NCBI GenBank assembly: GCA_029215795.1
Contig: JARDYH010000007.1
Location: 21,525,263-21,589,262 of the forward strand
DNA from: Anniella stebbinsi
Lineage: Eukaryota > Chordata > Lepidosauria > Squamata > Anniellidae
Length of the DNA stretch: 64,000 nt
Direction: 5' to 3'
In this document: piece after piece, positions 10,816-22,798 of the stretch
Layout of the letters: every line of letters begins with the position of its first letter
Numbering within the stretch: position 1 is the stretch's first letter
Program-made: the position numbers and the translations under genes
Notes under the pieces: generated by a model
What the model was told of the DNA's origin: nothing
What the model saw: the letters and a program-made list of their open reading frames with translations, nothing else
Database searches by the model: none

Positions 10816-12544
10816 ACAGATTAATGGAGCAAACCATGCTGGATGGCCTCTGAGGTCGAAATGCAACCTTGAAGAGGAGGAAAAGAGGGCATTTCAGTGG
10901 GGAGGAAGGCCACAGGAGAGGCCCCTCCAGCCTCCTTTTTTCCACTCTGAAGCAAGATTGCTACACAGACAAAAAAAATCCTGTCTAGTAAAAATGCAGG
11001 GCAGGAGTAAGGGGAGGTGAAGATCACCTCCATCGCTCCTTCTGATCTTCATTGGAAGATCCATGGCCTCAGAGTTCAAGGGTTTCTGATAATCAATTGT
11101 GACCTAATAAATCCTATTGATTGTGTTCTAATAAGGTTGTTTTTGTTGTTGATGTTGTTGTTGTTGTTCACAGATACCACTATAGCATTGCTGTGGATGC
11201 GGTAGATTATTTATTTTAAGAACAATGTTATAGCTCTCTTTTACAGGGGACTGGATATAAAGAAAACTATCTGACTGATCGGTAGATGGCAGTTCTTAAA
11301 CAAAAGCTGAAAAGTGACTCTGAAATTCGAGAAGGGGGAAAAAAACCAAAAGGAAAGGAAACAGACAGTAGACATCCATGTCAAGCAGTTAGAAGACCTA
11401 TGTGTCAACAATTGGGAATGGCAATAAGGAGATGGGTACCTTTCCTGCTAACAGTACAGTGCTTCACTTTTCATACAACTGATATTTGGAGGAAAATCTT
11501 CAGAAATGGGGAAACACACGCATGTGCGCGCACACACACACACACACACCAGAATGCTCTGAGAGAGTGCAGTATGTACATCCAAGTCTTCGAATAACGA
11601 CTGCTGAGCTTGACAAAGAACCCAAACTGTGGAGGTGTTGAGGTGAATGCCATGTCAACCGAAGAAACAGCAGCCGGGAAAAAAAAATGAAACTGATTGC
11701 AGCCTTAAGGAATGACTGACTGGTGTAGTCTTGGAGCACCTCACTTTCCCCTCTCTTCTTTAACTCCTAAAAAAAAATATGAAGTAATTACCTGTTAACT
11801 GAACATTTCGAGGCTTCGCTTATTATCAGAATACAGCAAGATTTCCTCAGAGCGAGAATGCCGATTTGCACACAATGCCATGGGTCACTCAAGTCAACAG
11901 CTCGGATCTGAAGTCACAGCTACATGATGTAGAGAGATAGGGTGATGTATATAAAATGGGGCAAGAAGGCTTGGATTGCTTCTGAAAGCAGAACCTGTGG
12001 TATATGTTATCTTTGGTTTTCTGAATGTCTCACAGCAGCTTTTGAAGATATGTTCAAGAATGAGATAAAGACCCCAGGTTAAAAAAAAAAAAATCAGACA
12101 GGAGACCAAATGGAGCACAAGGGATGAAGAGGGATGTGAGAGCAGAAACGGAAAGCTCAAAGCTTAAGGAAATGAAATATTTGAGGGAAGGAGCATTTTT
12201 ACAGAGCACCATGCCTGCTGGAACTTTAATGTTTGTGTTCTATCCTCCTGAAATGACTGTTTTAATTATTTTAATTTGTTTTCCGGAATATCACTTTGAG
12301 CCCAAAAGAGGGGTATACATTAAAGCAAAATCAAATGAAGTAAATGAATCATACAACTAAATAATCTAAGATGACTAATTGTCTATGTTTTAGTTGCAGT
12401 ACTGGATCAATCAATCGGTAGAATGTTGAACTGACTAAAAATAATAATAATCAAATAAAAACATCTCTTTGATCAATCAGTGACTATAAATGTTATTTTT
12501 AATATATGTGCTCATTAAAAAAATACAGATAGCTAACAACATCT
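10816..12544. other. unassigned sequence
   Basis: No gene recognised. Short tracts: TTG repeat at 11140-11168 and CA repeat at 11528-11550. The 12190-12330 part, with CACTTTGAGCCC and GGGGTATACATTAAAG, may be a very decayed L2-like tail. Confidence 0.4.
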
Positions 12545-12582
12545 TGAAAGAAAGAAAGACAGACAGACAGACAGACAGACAG
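12545..12582. repeat. (GAAA)n(GACA)n microsatellite
   Basis: GAAAGAAAGAAAGACAGACA continuing as GACA units. Confidence 0.9.
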
Positions 12583-12734
12583 CTTTTCTCACACACAGGT
12601 GGAATGCGTTGGGGCCCTGGAATATACCCAAGGATGTCAGGTGCAGAAGCTGAGCCTGAAAAATGCTGAGCTCATGTGTGAATGGATCTACACAAGGCTA
12701 AATCCACACACAAAACTTTTAAATCACCTCAAAC

Positions 12735-12940
12735 CAGAGGTGGCTGGTGGCTCCAATTCTGGGGGAGCTGTGAATCCCTTCTGGGGTTTAGTCAGAACCA
12801 GCCAGAACTCTAAATGAGCTATCCAAGGTTCTGAACCTATTTTGTGGTTGTGGCTCATCACCTTGGATAGCTCAGTTGGAGATCTGGCAGGTTATGACTA
12901 AAAAAAAAACCCAAATGAAATCAGAGCTGCCAGCCTCCGC
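12735..12940. repeat. family G inverted-repeat element, copy 2
   Basis: Starts GGTGGCTGGTGGCTCC and ends TCAGAGCTGCCAGCCTCC, inverted relative to each other and related to the element at 801. GAGCTATCCAAGGTTCTGAA faces CACCTTGGATAGCTC inside. Confidence 0.6.
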
Positions 12941-13889
12941 AGCCTCAATCACAAATGCTTTATCATTTGGCCATCATCAAAGAAATTGTCATTTGCCAAG
13001 TAATATGCAATTGTAGTGTGCCTGTGAGACTGTGTGGTGCTTGGCACTTATTATTGGTATTGTGTTTGATTTTTTTAAAAAAAATGTTTATTTTACATTT
13101 GTACTTGTAAATGGGGATTGGCAAACAGAGGACATTTATACATATATAGTTATGCACACAAATTATATTAAATGGGTGCAGGTGGGACCAATGGGAACTA
13201 CTATCCCACACCATCCACACACATATAACCCTTGGATATTTAAGTATACATTTTGTTATAATCATATTTATACATCACCTTGGTATCTATAAGGATGAAA
13301 GTTGACTTTAAAATGTTTAATCAATGTTTAAATCAATCAATCGATCAATCAATCAATCAATCAATATACATATATTCATGCATAAACCAGACTTAAGTGC
13401 TGCAGTTTCAGGAACCAATTTCTCCAGCTGATCCCATGATATTTTGCTAGCCTCCTGTTTTAATACAGATAAAGAACTGCTAAACCATTAAAAAAATCAT
13501 TTCTGTATTGTTCATCAAACATAAGCTTTCCCATCACCGGAGGATCTGCAATCCAATTATCCTGCCTTCTCATTTGAATATGAGAAACAGTAAAAGGAGT
13601 GGATGACAGTATTGCCAAGCTGTCAAATGGGATTTTAATCTTTGATACACACTCCCAGTGCTATGAAATTATGTTGCCTTAGAAAACTCACCTGCATTTT
13701 AACTGGAAATGCCTCTCAGTGTCATAAGCCATTGATACTTGTATGAGGTTCTGGGGGTATTTCTAGCATGGTCATCAATATAAGTCAAAGGAAAGTAAGT
13801 GTATAGCCTGCAAATGGATACACAATAGTACTTGTATCCTTCTCTTATCCACATAACAATGTTGGAAATCATTATGGCTTTACCTTTCC
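12941..13889. other. unassigned AT-rich sequence
   Basis: AT-rich, with an (AATC)n microsatellite at 13333-13368. The 86- and 100-codon frames at 12963-13292 lie on opposite strands over the same DNA and have no domain. Confidence 0.4.
13333..13368. repeat. (AATC)n microsatellite
   Basis: AATC units with one CGAT variant. Confidence 0.9.
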
Positions 13890-14325
13890 CATCTCACTCT
13901 TTTGCAAGTGGAATCCCTTCTCTCAGTCCCACCACCATCACAGGCACGCCTGGTGGAAACAGGGGAGACGGCCTTCTCAGTGGCTGCTCCAGTGCTCTGG
14001 AACTCCCTTCCCAGGGAAGCTAGACTGGCTCCCTCCTTGATGTGTTTTCAGAGGCAGGTAAAAACTTTCTTATTCTGGCAGGACTTTGGAGAAAAACATG
14101 GACCGCCGTTATGTTTTAAGACTTTTAATTTTAAATTTTAACATGTATTTGAAATGTTGAAATGTTTTAATATTGAAACCTATTTCATTATATTTTTAAC
14201 TTTTGTATATCTCTTATTTATAGCTTTTAACTGTGTATGTTTTAATTTTGTAATGCCACCTTGAGGTCCAGCATTGGGCAAAAGGTGGGATACAAATAAA
14301 GATGATGATAATAATAATAATTCAC
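13890..14325 (+). mobile_element. L2-like LINE 3' end
   Basis: The frame from 13902 encodes TAFSVAAPVLWNSLPREAR followed by PSLMCFQRQVKTFLF, the reverse-transcriptase C-terminal signature of L2/CR1-group LINEs. The 3' UTR ends in CCACCTTGAGGTC, AAAGGTGGGATACAAATAAA and a GATGATAATAAT tail. It is 5'-truncated. L2 is the likely clade; a CR1-group relative is the alternative. Confidence 0.75.
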
Positions 14326-15164
14326 ATGGGACTCAAAGAAAGACTTTATATAAAGAAGACAGTGTAGATTAAACCTATAGGAATCTTATCAAGAAATGAC
14401 CCAAGCAAAATACTCACCAACCCCTAGAAACAGAAAAGGATCTAAAAATGTTTCTTCCATAATCCTTAAATGGTACCACCACTTTTTCTTTAAATACTGC
14501 TCTGTAGCTCTCTAAAGCCCGCCTCCCCATGACAAAAAAGCAATTGCTTTGGATTTCTCAATTAAATTCCCCAAGCATTTATTTTCCCTGGCTTCATGTT
14601 TAGCAAGCATCTCCTAAATTGACCTACATTTTCCTATGGTAGTGTGATTTTCTGCTTCTCTGGTTAGCAGGTGGATGGAATATAGGCCTGTATAAGGAGA
14701 ACATTGAGATTGGTTGTCCTAATGTCACAGAGTGAGTTTGTAGCTGAGAAGGGATTTGTGTCTTTTGAGTGTCATTCTTTCGACGACAACATCTGCCTCC
14801 CATGTGCCTTCTGCTCCTTCTTGCCTCCTTTCCATCACAAAATAAGGCCCTGCTAAGTCCAGCTTATTTTTAGAAGAGAAACTTGCCACAATCTCCTGCT
14901 GTCTGCAGGAAAAGCGGCGTGATAAAAATGCCCGGTTGTGTGGTCATTGTTGACTTCTTCTTTCTTCTCCATGAAGTATTGTGCGACAGAAGCAAGGGGG
15001 TTAGAAGTGGCAGTAGGAACCATGATTCCCCCGGCCTCTGATGATCCTATGTGTCTCCCTGGTTCTGGTGCATCACTCTAAACATTATAGCATACTGTCT
15101 CTCAGTGTGAATTTGGTCCAAAACAGCCAACTCTTTTGAGTCTTATTTCTTTTTTCTTTTTGGG
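14326..15164. other. unassigned sequence, few repeats
   Basis: No repeat or gene recognised. The stretch 14800-15040 has balanced composition without low complexity and could be conserved non-coding DNA, but nothing in the sequence proves it. Confidence 0.35.
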
Positions 15165-15665
15165 GGTAGAGGAAGAAGCGAGGAAATAATGACTCAGATG
15201 CCAGAGCTTGGGTAAACTAGGGCCTCTTTATTTAACATCATGTAATTCACCCCTCCCTGGATCTGCATGTGAAAGTGTGGGAATCTAATCACTCAATCTC
15301 CAGGCCACTAGCCTGCATTAAGGGCGAGCCACTCGGCTAAGCCAGGAGTTGGGTAAGACCCGGCTCCTTTCTTACGCTCCACATGTGTATTTGAGAAAAA
15401 AACACCCCATCTCAATTCCACTCATGTCACTTAACTCCGAGTAGGTGAGACAGTGAGGTCCCCAGAGGCAGGTCATATCCTGGGTCGCGAGCTGCTCAAC
15501 CCCCAGAGGACCAGGCCTCATAACCTGCCAATCACCATAAAGGTGCCCAACGAGTGCTCACCAACCTTATCTGATCTCCTAAGATTCCCACACAAACTGC
15601 CAAGGAGGGCATTAAGCCTCAGCTTCAATGCCTGACTCCCCCACCACCACCAGTTTGGTGTGCCA
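15165..15665 (-). repeat. LTR-like dispersed repeat H, copy 1
   Basis: Shares with 19680-20290, in the same order, CCAGAGCTTGGG, GGGCCTCTTTATT, CCCTGGATCTGCATGTGA, GGGCGAGCCACTC and CGAGTAGGTGAGAC. On the minus strand the AATAAAGAGGCCC word could serve as a polyadenylation signal, so these may be solo LTRs. No gag or pol remnants lie between the copies. Confidence 0.5.
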
Positions 15666-15983
15666 AAATGTTTCCTATTATTGTTGTGTTGGTTAGAGGT
15701 CTTTGAGAAAGGTGTTCATGTTTTATTCTTGACAAATATTTTAAATAAAATGCAACACAGGTGTGTCTGTAGACTTCTTGGGAGAATTACAGCCTTCCTT
15801 TAAATATGTGTTTTATTATGCTTGCTGGAACAATTAATAACTAGTATGACTGATATATGATATGCAATTGCAGCGGGGGGAGTTCACCTTTCTCTGTAGG
15901 ACAAATGTAGTTGTGTGTTCTCCTTTATACAGAACTTTTGCAATTGGAGGCATCTGCCGAATATTTAATACTCCTCAAGCATT
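15666..15983. other. unassigned AT-rich sequence
   Basis: No gene or repeat recognised. Confidence 0.4.
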
Positions 15984-16555
15984 TAAGAACATAAGAAGAG
16001 TCATGTTGGATCAGTCCAAGGGTTCATCTAATCTAGTATTCTGTTCACACAGTGGCCAACTAGCTGTCCACCAGAAACCCACAAGCAGGACATGAGTGCA
16101 ACAGCACTTTCCTGCCTATGTACCCCAGCAACTGGTGTACATAGACATGTATTGGAGATAGCTTGTGATATTGGAGATAGCACATAGCCATCAGGACGAG
16201 CAGCCATAGATAGAACTGTCCTCCAGGAATTTGTCCAATCACCTTTTGAAGCCCTCCAATTTGGTGGCCATCACTACATCTTGTGGTAATGAATTCCAAA
16301 GTTTAACTCTTCACTGTGTGAAGACGTCCTTCTTTTATCTGTCCTGAACCTCCCACCAATCAGCTTCCTGGGATGATCCCGAGGTCTAGTATTATGAGAG
16401 AGGGAGAAAAAAGTTTCCCCGTCCACATTCTCCACACCATGCATAATTTTGTAGACCTCTATTATGCCTCCCCTTACTCAGTTTTTTTTGAACTAGACAA
16501 TTCCAGCTGATGTAACCTTTCCTCATAGGGGAGTTGCTCCAGTCCCTTGACCATT
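15984..16555 (-). mobile_element. CR1-type LINE 3' end
   Basis: On the plus strand it starts AAGAACATAAGAAGAGTCAT, the complement of the CR1 terminus, and runs through CCAGCAACTGGTGTACATAG, the complement of CACACAGTGAAGAGTT, CTAGTATTATGAGAGAGGGA and CCTCTATTATGCCTCCCC. It is the same family as the copy at 9695 in the opposite orientation, with a longer 5' extension. It carries no open frame of length. Confidence 0.85.
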
Positions 16556-17312
16556 GTTTGCTCCTTGGTTATATTTATGTTTGCGTTGGGTGTGTGGGTG
16601 TGTGGGTGTTGTGGAATCAGAAATGGCACAATTATGTATTTATGTAATTCTAAAATCCAAAACTTTTTTATTAGACCAACCTGTACTCACAAAGCAGAAT
16701 CTGGCATTGAAAATATAACAATATTGGTTCCAAGGCAGGCCTCATCAGGGAGATTGCCTTAGTTGGGGGTGAGGGGCACCAACGAGAAGGCCCTCCCCTT
16801 GTTGCCACCTTCTGTGCCTCTCTTGCAAGAGGCACCTGGAAGATTGCCTTAGATGCTAAATGTAGTATATGCTTATGTTCACTCCATCAGTCATTCCATC
16901 AGGTAACGTGGACCCAAGCTAAAGCTTTACAGATTAAAACCAGCACCTTGATTCAGTCTTGGAAACATACTCACCGCCAGTGCAAATGGGCTAGTTTATG
17001 TATGAATCAATACATCACAATATAATTATTCATAGCATCATTCACAGGGGCCTTCTTAGGAGGGGAGGATGGCTACTCTCATGGTCTATCCATGGGATTA
17101 GCCATCTCCCCCCCAACACCACAAATAATGCTCCAGAGACCATGAATGATACATCATTATGTAGCATCATCCCTAGGACATTCTGCTCTGCTTGAAGCAG
17201 TGGCCAGGCATTTTTCCCCATAAAAGAAAGAATAAGCAAGAATGAATCCCTCAACCACTTTGTATTAAAGTGACAACCTCCCTCCATCCACCAAAGATCT
17301 TAGAATTTCACC
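16556..17312. other. unassigned sequence
   Basis: Contains GTGTGGGTG repeats near 16590-16615. No gene recognised. The 81-codon minus-strand frame at 17042-17287 has no known domain. Confidence 0.4.
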
Positions 17313-17445
17313 AGAGCCATATCTACACCAAGCAGGATATAACACTTCGGAAACATTTTGAAAATGGTATATGGAATTTGTCCTGGATCTGAACAGTTGT
17401 CAAAACCATTATAAAGCAGTAATGTAGATTCTGCTCAGCCCACAA
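17313..17445 (+). mobile_element. family A MITE, left-part copy
   Basis: CCATATCTACACCAAGCAGG is followed by ATAACACTTCGGAAACATTT and GAACAGTTGTCAAAACCATT. This subfamily matches 39811-39955 and, inverted, 25500-25636. Confidence 0.7.
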
Positions 17446-18329
17446 ATGCCCAACTAACCTCCACTTTTTGGATTGACAAATGATGACCCCACAGATGTGG
17501 GGGGAATGGGCATAGCTTTAATTATAATAGGGGTAGCTGGGTAGCATGGTGTGCTAATTGAATATACAAAGACTCATCTGATCTATAGATAATTGAACAT
17601 CCTGTACAGCTCCATGAAAAATATTACTTACCAACATTTGCCTTGTCTATACCTCCATCATCATCCTTAATATTATTTTTTAAAAAGCAGTAAGCAGTGG
17701 AAAGAAAAGAAGGGGGAATTCCAATGATGCTGAGTGCTCATGTGAGTCTTTTTCATCTAATAGACTTTTTAAATCGAAAACTAAAGCTGTAAAAATTTCA
17801 GCCATGGCTGCAGGGATTCCCTTCATCAGATTGGAAACAGTCCAAAATCCCTATGACTATATAGTGATTTAATATTGCCTCATCATAATCCTGCAGGCTG
17901 CAACCTTAGGGAGTTAATCAGATTTCTCTCTCTATTCTGCCCACTTCATTTAATTAAATTGCTGACTATTTTTTTTAATTTAATGCTAATGCTAATGACA
18001 TATGCTAAACAACAAAGAATAGAGGCTTATAGATAAGGGAGCCTCTTCCTGCAAACCTTGCAGCATTGAGTTTTGTGAACATGAATTTGGAGAGGGAATG
18101 GAGAGGGTTGGGCTTACAACCACTTGTGGCTTTAATTACTGGTGGCTCCCTGTACCCAGGAGAATGTCCTGCATCTCCATTAAGCCCACTTTCAAAACCA
18201 ACTTCTTAAGAATGCCAGATTGAACCTGTGTTAACAGCTGCTGCACCACAGAGGGCAGGTTGTTTTATTATTTGTTTAAGGTATTTGCATAATGTACTTC
18301 CTAACTTATCCCAAAGCAAGTTGAAACTA
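17446..18329. other. unassigned sequence with AT-rich core
   Basis: No gene recognised. The part 17930-18060 contains TTTAATTAAATTGC, ATGCTAATGCTAATGACATA and AACAACAAAGAATAG. These resemble homeodomain, POU and SOX binding words, so it is a weak candidate for a regulatory element. Confidence 0.35.
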
Positions 18330-18764
18330 GGGATGTTGTGAGAGTCTGTTTGGGAACCCTGCACCTGCCCGACTCGATGTGCACCAAGTCAAAACAGCAG
18401 GAAGAGCCCCACTTGTCCATGAGCTGCCATTTTGCAGGAAATTGCAAGTAGTCATTTTATGTAAATTTTCATTTTGCGCAAATGGCAGCTGTAAATCTGG
18501 CCATTTATGCAACACTACAGGTGTAAATCATCTAATTGGAAAAGGGGTCAATTTAGGGCTGCTATTCACACACGTTGGTGATTTACATAAATAGACTAGC
18601 CTCCATTTTGTCCCAAATGGTGGCTGCCGGAGCAGTGTGATGCCACACGCTGCATGCTGGGCACCTGAAGAAGGTCTGGTGGCTCCTTCCTTGCAAGGTT
18701 GGATGGCTGGCAGGGGTCCAATGAGAAATTTGCAAGGAGGAAAAAAGGTGAATTTTTCCATTCC
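18330..18764. mobile_element. TA-flanked MITE-like element
   Basis: Left end TAGGGATGTTG, right end CCATTCCTA, both bordered by TA. The inside has GCGCAAATGG, TGTAAATC and CCATTTTGTCCCAAATGGTGG. It resembles the family C plan, with TAGGGATG-type ends, but the body differs. Confidence 0.5.
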
Positions 18765-19679
18765 TAGTTAAAACACAATAATAAAAATGAACACATGTAC
18801 ACACACAATATTATACGGCAGTACCCAATGGGGTCTCTGCACTTCTGCCAATTGGCTTGCACCAGCGGGATGGAGCAGAAATGAACATTTGGGCTGCTTT
18901 TACAATCACTATCCCCCCATTGTGCAAGTGATCAGTCCTGTTGGTGTACAGGCACAATAGGTCAGCTTTCCATAATAGGTTCAGCACCTTGGATAGCTCC
19001 TTTAGGGTTAAAATCATTAGTTTACCGCAGGCAAGGGGAGACAGGTTGACTGACGTCTTAACCTGTGTTGAATAACTTTGCTATAGTTGTTATGTGGTTA
19101 TTTTTTTTAAAAAAAACAGCAACAACCACAACATAATTTTAAGCAATTCAATCTTGAATATTTTGAGCGAGATTTAGAACCTTGATTAGAATTGTGCCCT
19201 TTGCTCACTGAAGATCTCTGTCCCCATAACCATCAAAATCTAGCATTTTTGAATATGTATCTGTTTTTGCAAGGCACTATACTGCATGTTTATTCCTCTA
19301 AAAATATGCATCTGTATCCCCAAAGTACCATAACTGCTATGGCTTGCAGGAACAGCCACATGCTATATACACATTTCTCTTTCAGCACTAGAGTAAACAG
19401 ATGCTTCAAGCAAGTGAGTTTTCCATTGGCACTGGGTCTTTTCTTTATTTCCCCCCCCCTTTTTGTTGTTGTTGTTGTACTTGTTTTGGCTGTTGTCAGG
19501 TTGGTTTCTGCAGCCCTAGGGCCTAACATTTTTTTTTCTGCTTACCTTTATGTTTTAGCCATTAGAAGCAGTCTCTTTTTTGGCCTGTGTCATTCCATAG
19601 GTGGAACTTGAAGTTTTGTATGCAAGCCAGGAAGTTTTCTGTCTTTCTTTTCGTCTCCCCCAGAATAACATAAAGAGGA
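18765..19679. other. unassigned sequence
   Basis: A 35-bp piece of family G (AATAGGTTCAGCACCTTGG) lies near 18976. The 139-codon frame at 19192-19611 runs through poly-C, TTG repeats and T-runs and lacks a recognised domain, so I do not call it a gene. Confidence 0.4.
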
Positions 19680-20290
19680 TAACGGTCTTGTAAGCAGACA
19701 AAGAAGTGAGGAAAGAACCACACAGACACCAGAGCTTGGGATAACTTGGGCCTCTTTATTAAAATGGGTCATTCACCATCCCTGGATTTGCATGTGAGAG
19801 TGCAGGAATCGAAGAAATCCTTTCCATGGCAACTAGCCCGGTTTAAGGGTGAGCCACTCTGGCAAAGGGCAGGAGTTAGGTAAGACCTGCCCCCTTTCTT
19901 AAGCTAACACGTGTGTGTGCTTGGGGGGACCCACTCCCATGTCACACTGCCCGGTGCTGCACAACTCTGAGTAGGTGAGACCGGAAGGTTCCAAAAGGCA
20001 AGCCATGTCTTGTCTCGAGAGCCATACAATCCCCAAGGAGCAGGGCCTCTGAAGGTGCCAGTGAGTGCTCACCAAACCTATTATACTACCCTAAGATTCC
20101 TGCACAACCCTGCCCCTCCAATCAACCTATTTACCCACCCTCAAGTAAAGTTTAGCTCCAGTATAAAGCAGGTGAAAAACCTGTACACAAGGCCAATGCA
20201 TGGCAGGTAAAATTCCTACTCAGCCCCCCATCCAAAAGGAGTAACTGGCTAATCCTGTACTGGTTGTGGGACAGGAGGGTGAGAGCCAGA
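19680..20290 (-). repeat. LTR-like dispersed repeat H, copy 2
   Basis: The longer of the two copies. It contains ACCAGAGCTTGGGATAAC, TGGGCCTCTTTATTA, GGTGAGCCACTCTGGCAAAG and CTCTGAGTAGGTGAGACC in the order seen at 15165. Terminal TG...CA dinucleotides and a target duplication could not be fixed. Confidence 0.5.
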
Positions 20291-20924
20291 AAGCAAAGAG
20301 GCTGGGATGCACGCAGGGCATGCCTTTATAGGCTCTGCCCTGTCTGCACCTCTAGATGCTAGGCACATGTGCAGTGTTCCGTCCTCTTCCTTCCCACCCG
20401 CAAATGGCACCTCATGCCCTAGACATCCTGGCAGGGTGGGGATCAGTCTTTGCGAAGTACGCAAGGACAGATTTATTTTTTAAAAAATGACAAATAAAAA
20501 TGTGTGTAACCAAATCCCTCTTTGCAACAATGGACACTTCTAAACATCCTAAAGATTGTCTACCATATTCCAAAGTACTTGACCAACATGATATCCCCCA
20601 GTGCCCAGAATCAGGTTTATATGGCATCAAAGTTTTAATAAAATAAACTTGTTCAAACTTTCTAACTCCCTAGTATAGAATCTTCTTCTTCTGACATGTT
20701 GTTTCTGATATATATATATATATATATATATCCTTGTACAATGTCGCTTCTACACTCTGGCATCTTTTCTGATCAGATAGAGCAATAGACTTTGTGTCCA
20801 TTTGGGGATCTGGTTCCAAAGGTATCAATACATATGGATTTGGGGGTATTTGTGGATGTTATGGCTGCTCCTGCAGCTCTCCGGGTTTTCAGGCAGAATT
20901 GTTTCATAGCCCGATGGGGAAATG
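20291..20924. other. unassigned sequence
   Basis: Contains a (TA)n microsatellite at 20708-20732. No gene recognised. Confidence 0.4.
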
Positions 20925-20998
20925 CTGGGGATTGCTTAAATCTGGAACCTTCTGTATGCTAAGCAGGTGCTTTACCACTGAGCTACATTCCCTCCTAA
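20925..20998 (-). repeat. tRNA-like head of a SINE
   Basis: The minus strand reads ATGTAGCTCAGTGGTAAAGC (box A), then TTAGCATACAGAAGG and GTTCCAGATTTAA (a decayed box B). This is the tRNA-derived 5' part of a lizard SINE. It is not a functional tRNA gene, since the cloverleaf 3' half is not conserved. Confidence 0.7.
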
Positions 20999-21085
20999 AA
21001 TTCGTAGTTTAAAAAAGAGGAATCTGTTGACATGCAGGAGGGGCACTGATGGGTTTTTTTCTCCCACACACTTGAAGTTAGACTA
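20999..21085. other. short unassigned spacer
   Basis: No feature recognised. Confidence 0.4.
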
Positions 21086-21539
21086 GGGATAGATGAATTG
21101 TTTTATTTTTCCAAAGTTTAGTTCATTCCATACAATTTCCTCATCAGTTTGTGTTTAAAGAAAAACAAAATGCAACTTGGGGGGGGGGGGACTGTGCATG
21201 CAAATCCATACATATTTTTGTGCGCATTTTCCAATGCATGCATTTTGTATAATGTAGTATGTATTTTTTTCATTCCTATGTATCTTTGCAGGTGATTTTC
21301 CCTACAACAAAGCATTATTGTTTACACATCTCTGTAATGTAAGCATTTTCGTGTGCAGTTTGCTGTACTATACACATTCCTGTACACTTTTCTTTTAGGT
21401 TCAAACTCTAATTGCAAACTTTGGGGAAGTGTTAATATCAATATTTAATTGTGTTTTCTCTCTGTGTACTTGTTCAGATAATGCACATTTCTTAGGCTCA
21501 CATAAAAATGACAACTGAACATATTTCTCCTCCATCCCT
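21086..21539. mobile_element. AT-rich TA-flanked element
   Basis: Left end TAGGGATAGATG and right end CTCCATCCCTA are inverted and bordered by TA. The body repeats ATGCATTTT-, ACATTCC- and TTTTCC-like words every 20-30 bp and has a G-run at 21180. Relatives without clear ends lie at 22850-23000, 23830-24030 and 24727-25080. Confidence 0.5.
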
Positions 21540-22284
21540 AAGCAAGGCTTGTTTATTTAGAATTATTAACAACGGATTGTAAAGTTCTTCCCCCTGTGGT
21601 TTGCTCCAGTGTATTACCCCTGATCTCAACTCTCCAAACTGCCTCTAGTGATGCTTTATAAGGAGATTTTCGCCCAGTGTGATTTTTTTTAAAATTTTAA
21701 TTGAGTTTTATAGCCCAGGTTAGCTAATGATGACTCCACTACTAAGAATATGCACACTTGCCAATCTGTGATTCCCTTAGTTCATAACTAGAAGTAATTA
21801 GGCTATAGTAAGTTGTCTTAAAGGAACTGCATATTGCATAATTAATAGAGCAGGTTTCACACACACACACATAAATGAACATGACATTTTTTAAAAAAAA
21901 GATCCATAAACATATTTCTCTGTTTTTCATTCTGAATAAGTAGTCATTTACTTCTGGCTAAACTTTCTCTTTTGGAAACTTTTATCTCTAGGGAGAATTC
22001 AGAAAATCCCAGATGCCTAGAAAATATTATATCAATATGATTTAAGCCCAAGAGATGCACTAAAGAATTTGTTTTTGAATAATATTCACATTTTGAGTTT
22101 GTATAAAGCAGTTCTGAGAACTTCTCTTTAGTTTCATTTGTCTATTTTCTTGGATTTGTCTCAGGGGAAATACAGTCTGGTAATACATGACCTCATCAAA
22201 TTATAATTTGCATTTCTGGCAAATCAACAGTTGACATTGGTATTATTTTTTCTCTATCAGGGAAGGATGAGTGTGTTTATTTCC
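21540..22284. other. unassigned AT-rich sequence
   Basis: No gene or recognised repeat. Confidence 0.4.
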
Positions 22285-22798
22285 AGTCCATGTCAGTTTT
22301 ACACCAGAATCAGATTCTGAAACTGAAGAAACAGGAGTTGAAACATCCCACCTTACACAGGAAGTGGGAGAGGTGATTCTCCCAGGCTCTTCACCCGCCA
22401 GGGGTGAATCTTCACAGGACCTTATCAGTGGGAACTCAGGAATCCTCTGAGGGGAAGGAGACTTCAGAGCTGACCAATCCCAGAGTACGCGGTAGGTTCA
22501 AATGGGTGGAGCTAAAGGTAGTCGAGCAACGGTCAGCTCAGCTCGCCTCTTGTCAAAGGCTGCTTCAAAGAAATCCTCCTTGAAGTGAAAGGGACTCAGG
22601 GAAAAGACCTTCTTCCCTTTTATTGAAAGAACAATTGTCTCAGTTAGTTTAGCCAAGTGTAAGCCTAGAGGAAGGTTCCTAGGTTTAAGCTCTCTTCAGG
22701 CGCAAGGAGATGTTTATTTACTGAATAAAGCTTTGAGGATTACTTGGCAGACCTCTTTATTGTCTCTCACTCCAGTGGGAGGGCTTGGAACCACGACA
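22285..22798 (+). mobile_element. solo LTR, 5' side decayed
   Basis: Homologous to 57466-58036: both share CAGATTCTGAAACTGAAG-like, TTGAAAGAACAATTGTC, CTGAATAAAGCTTTG, GATTACTTGGCAGACC and CTCTTTATTGTCTC. The copy ends in CCACGACA. AATAAA in AATAAAGCTTTG is the probable polyadenylation signal. No internal retroviral region is next to it. Confidence 0.7.

Noticed and set aside
19192..19611. 139-codon frame as a membrane protein gene
   Set aside because: Its hydrophobic part is encoded by T-rich and TTG-repeat DNA; no domain, no exon context.
15165..20290. A complete provirus between two LTR-like repeats
   Set aside because: No gag, pol or env remnant in between, and older repeats of other families occupy the interval.
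20925..20998. Possible tRNA gene on the minus strand
   Set aside because: Box A and a decayed box B belong to a SINE head; no complete cloverleaf and no terminator.
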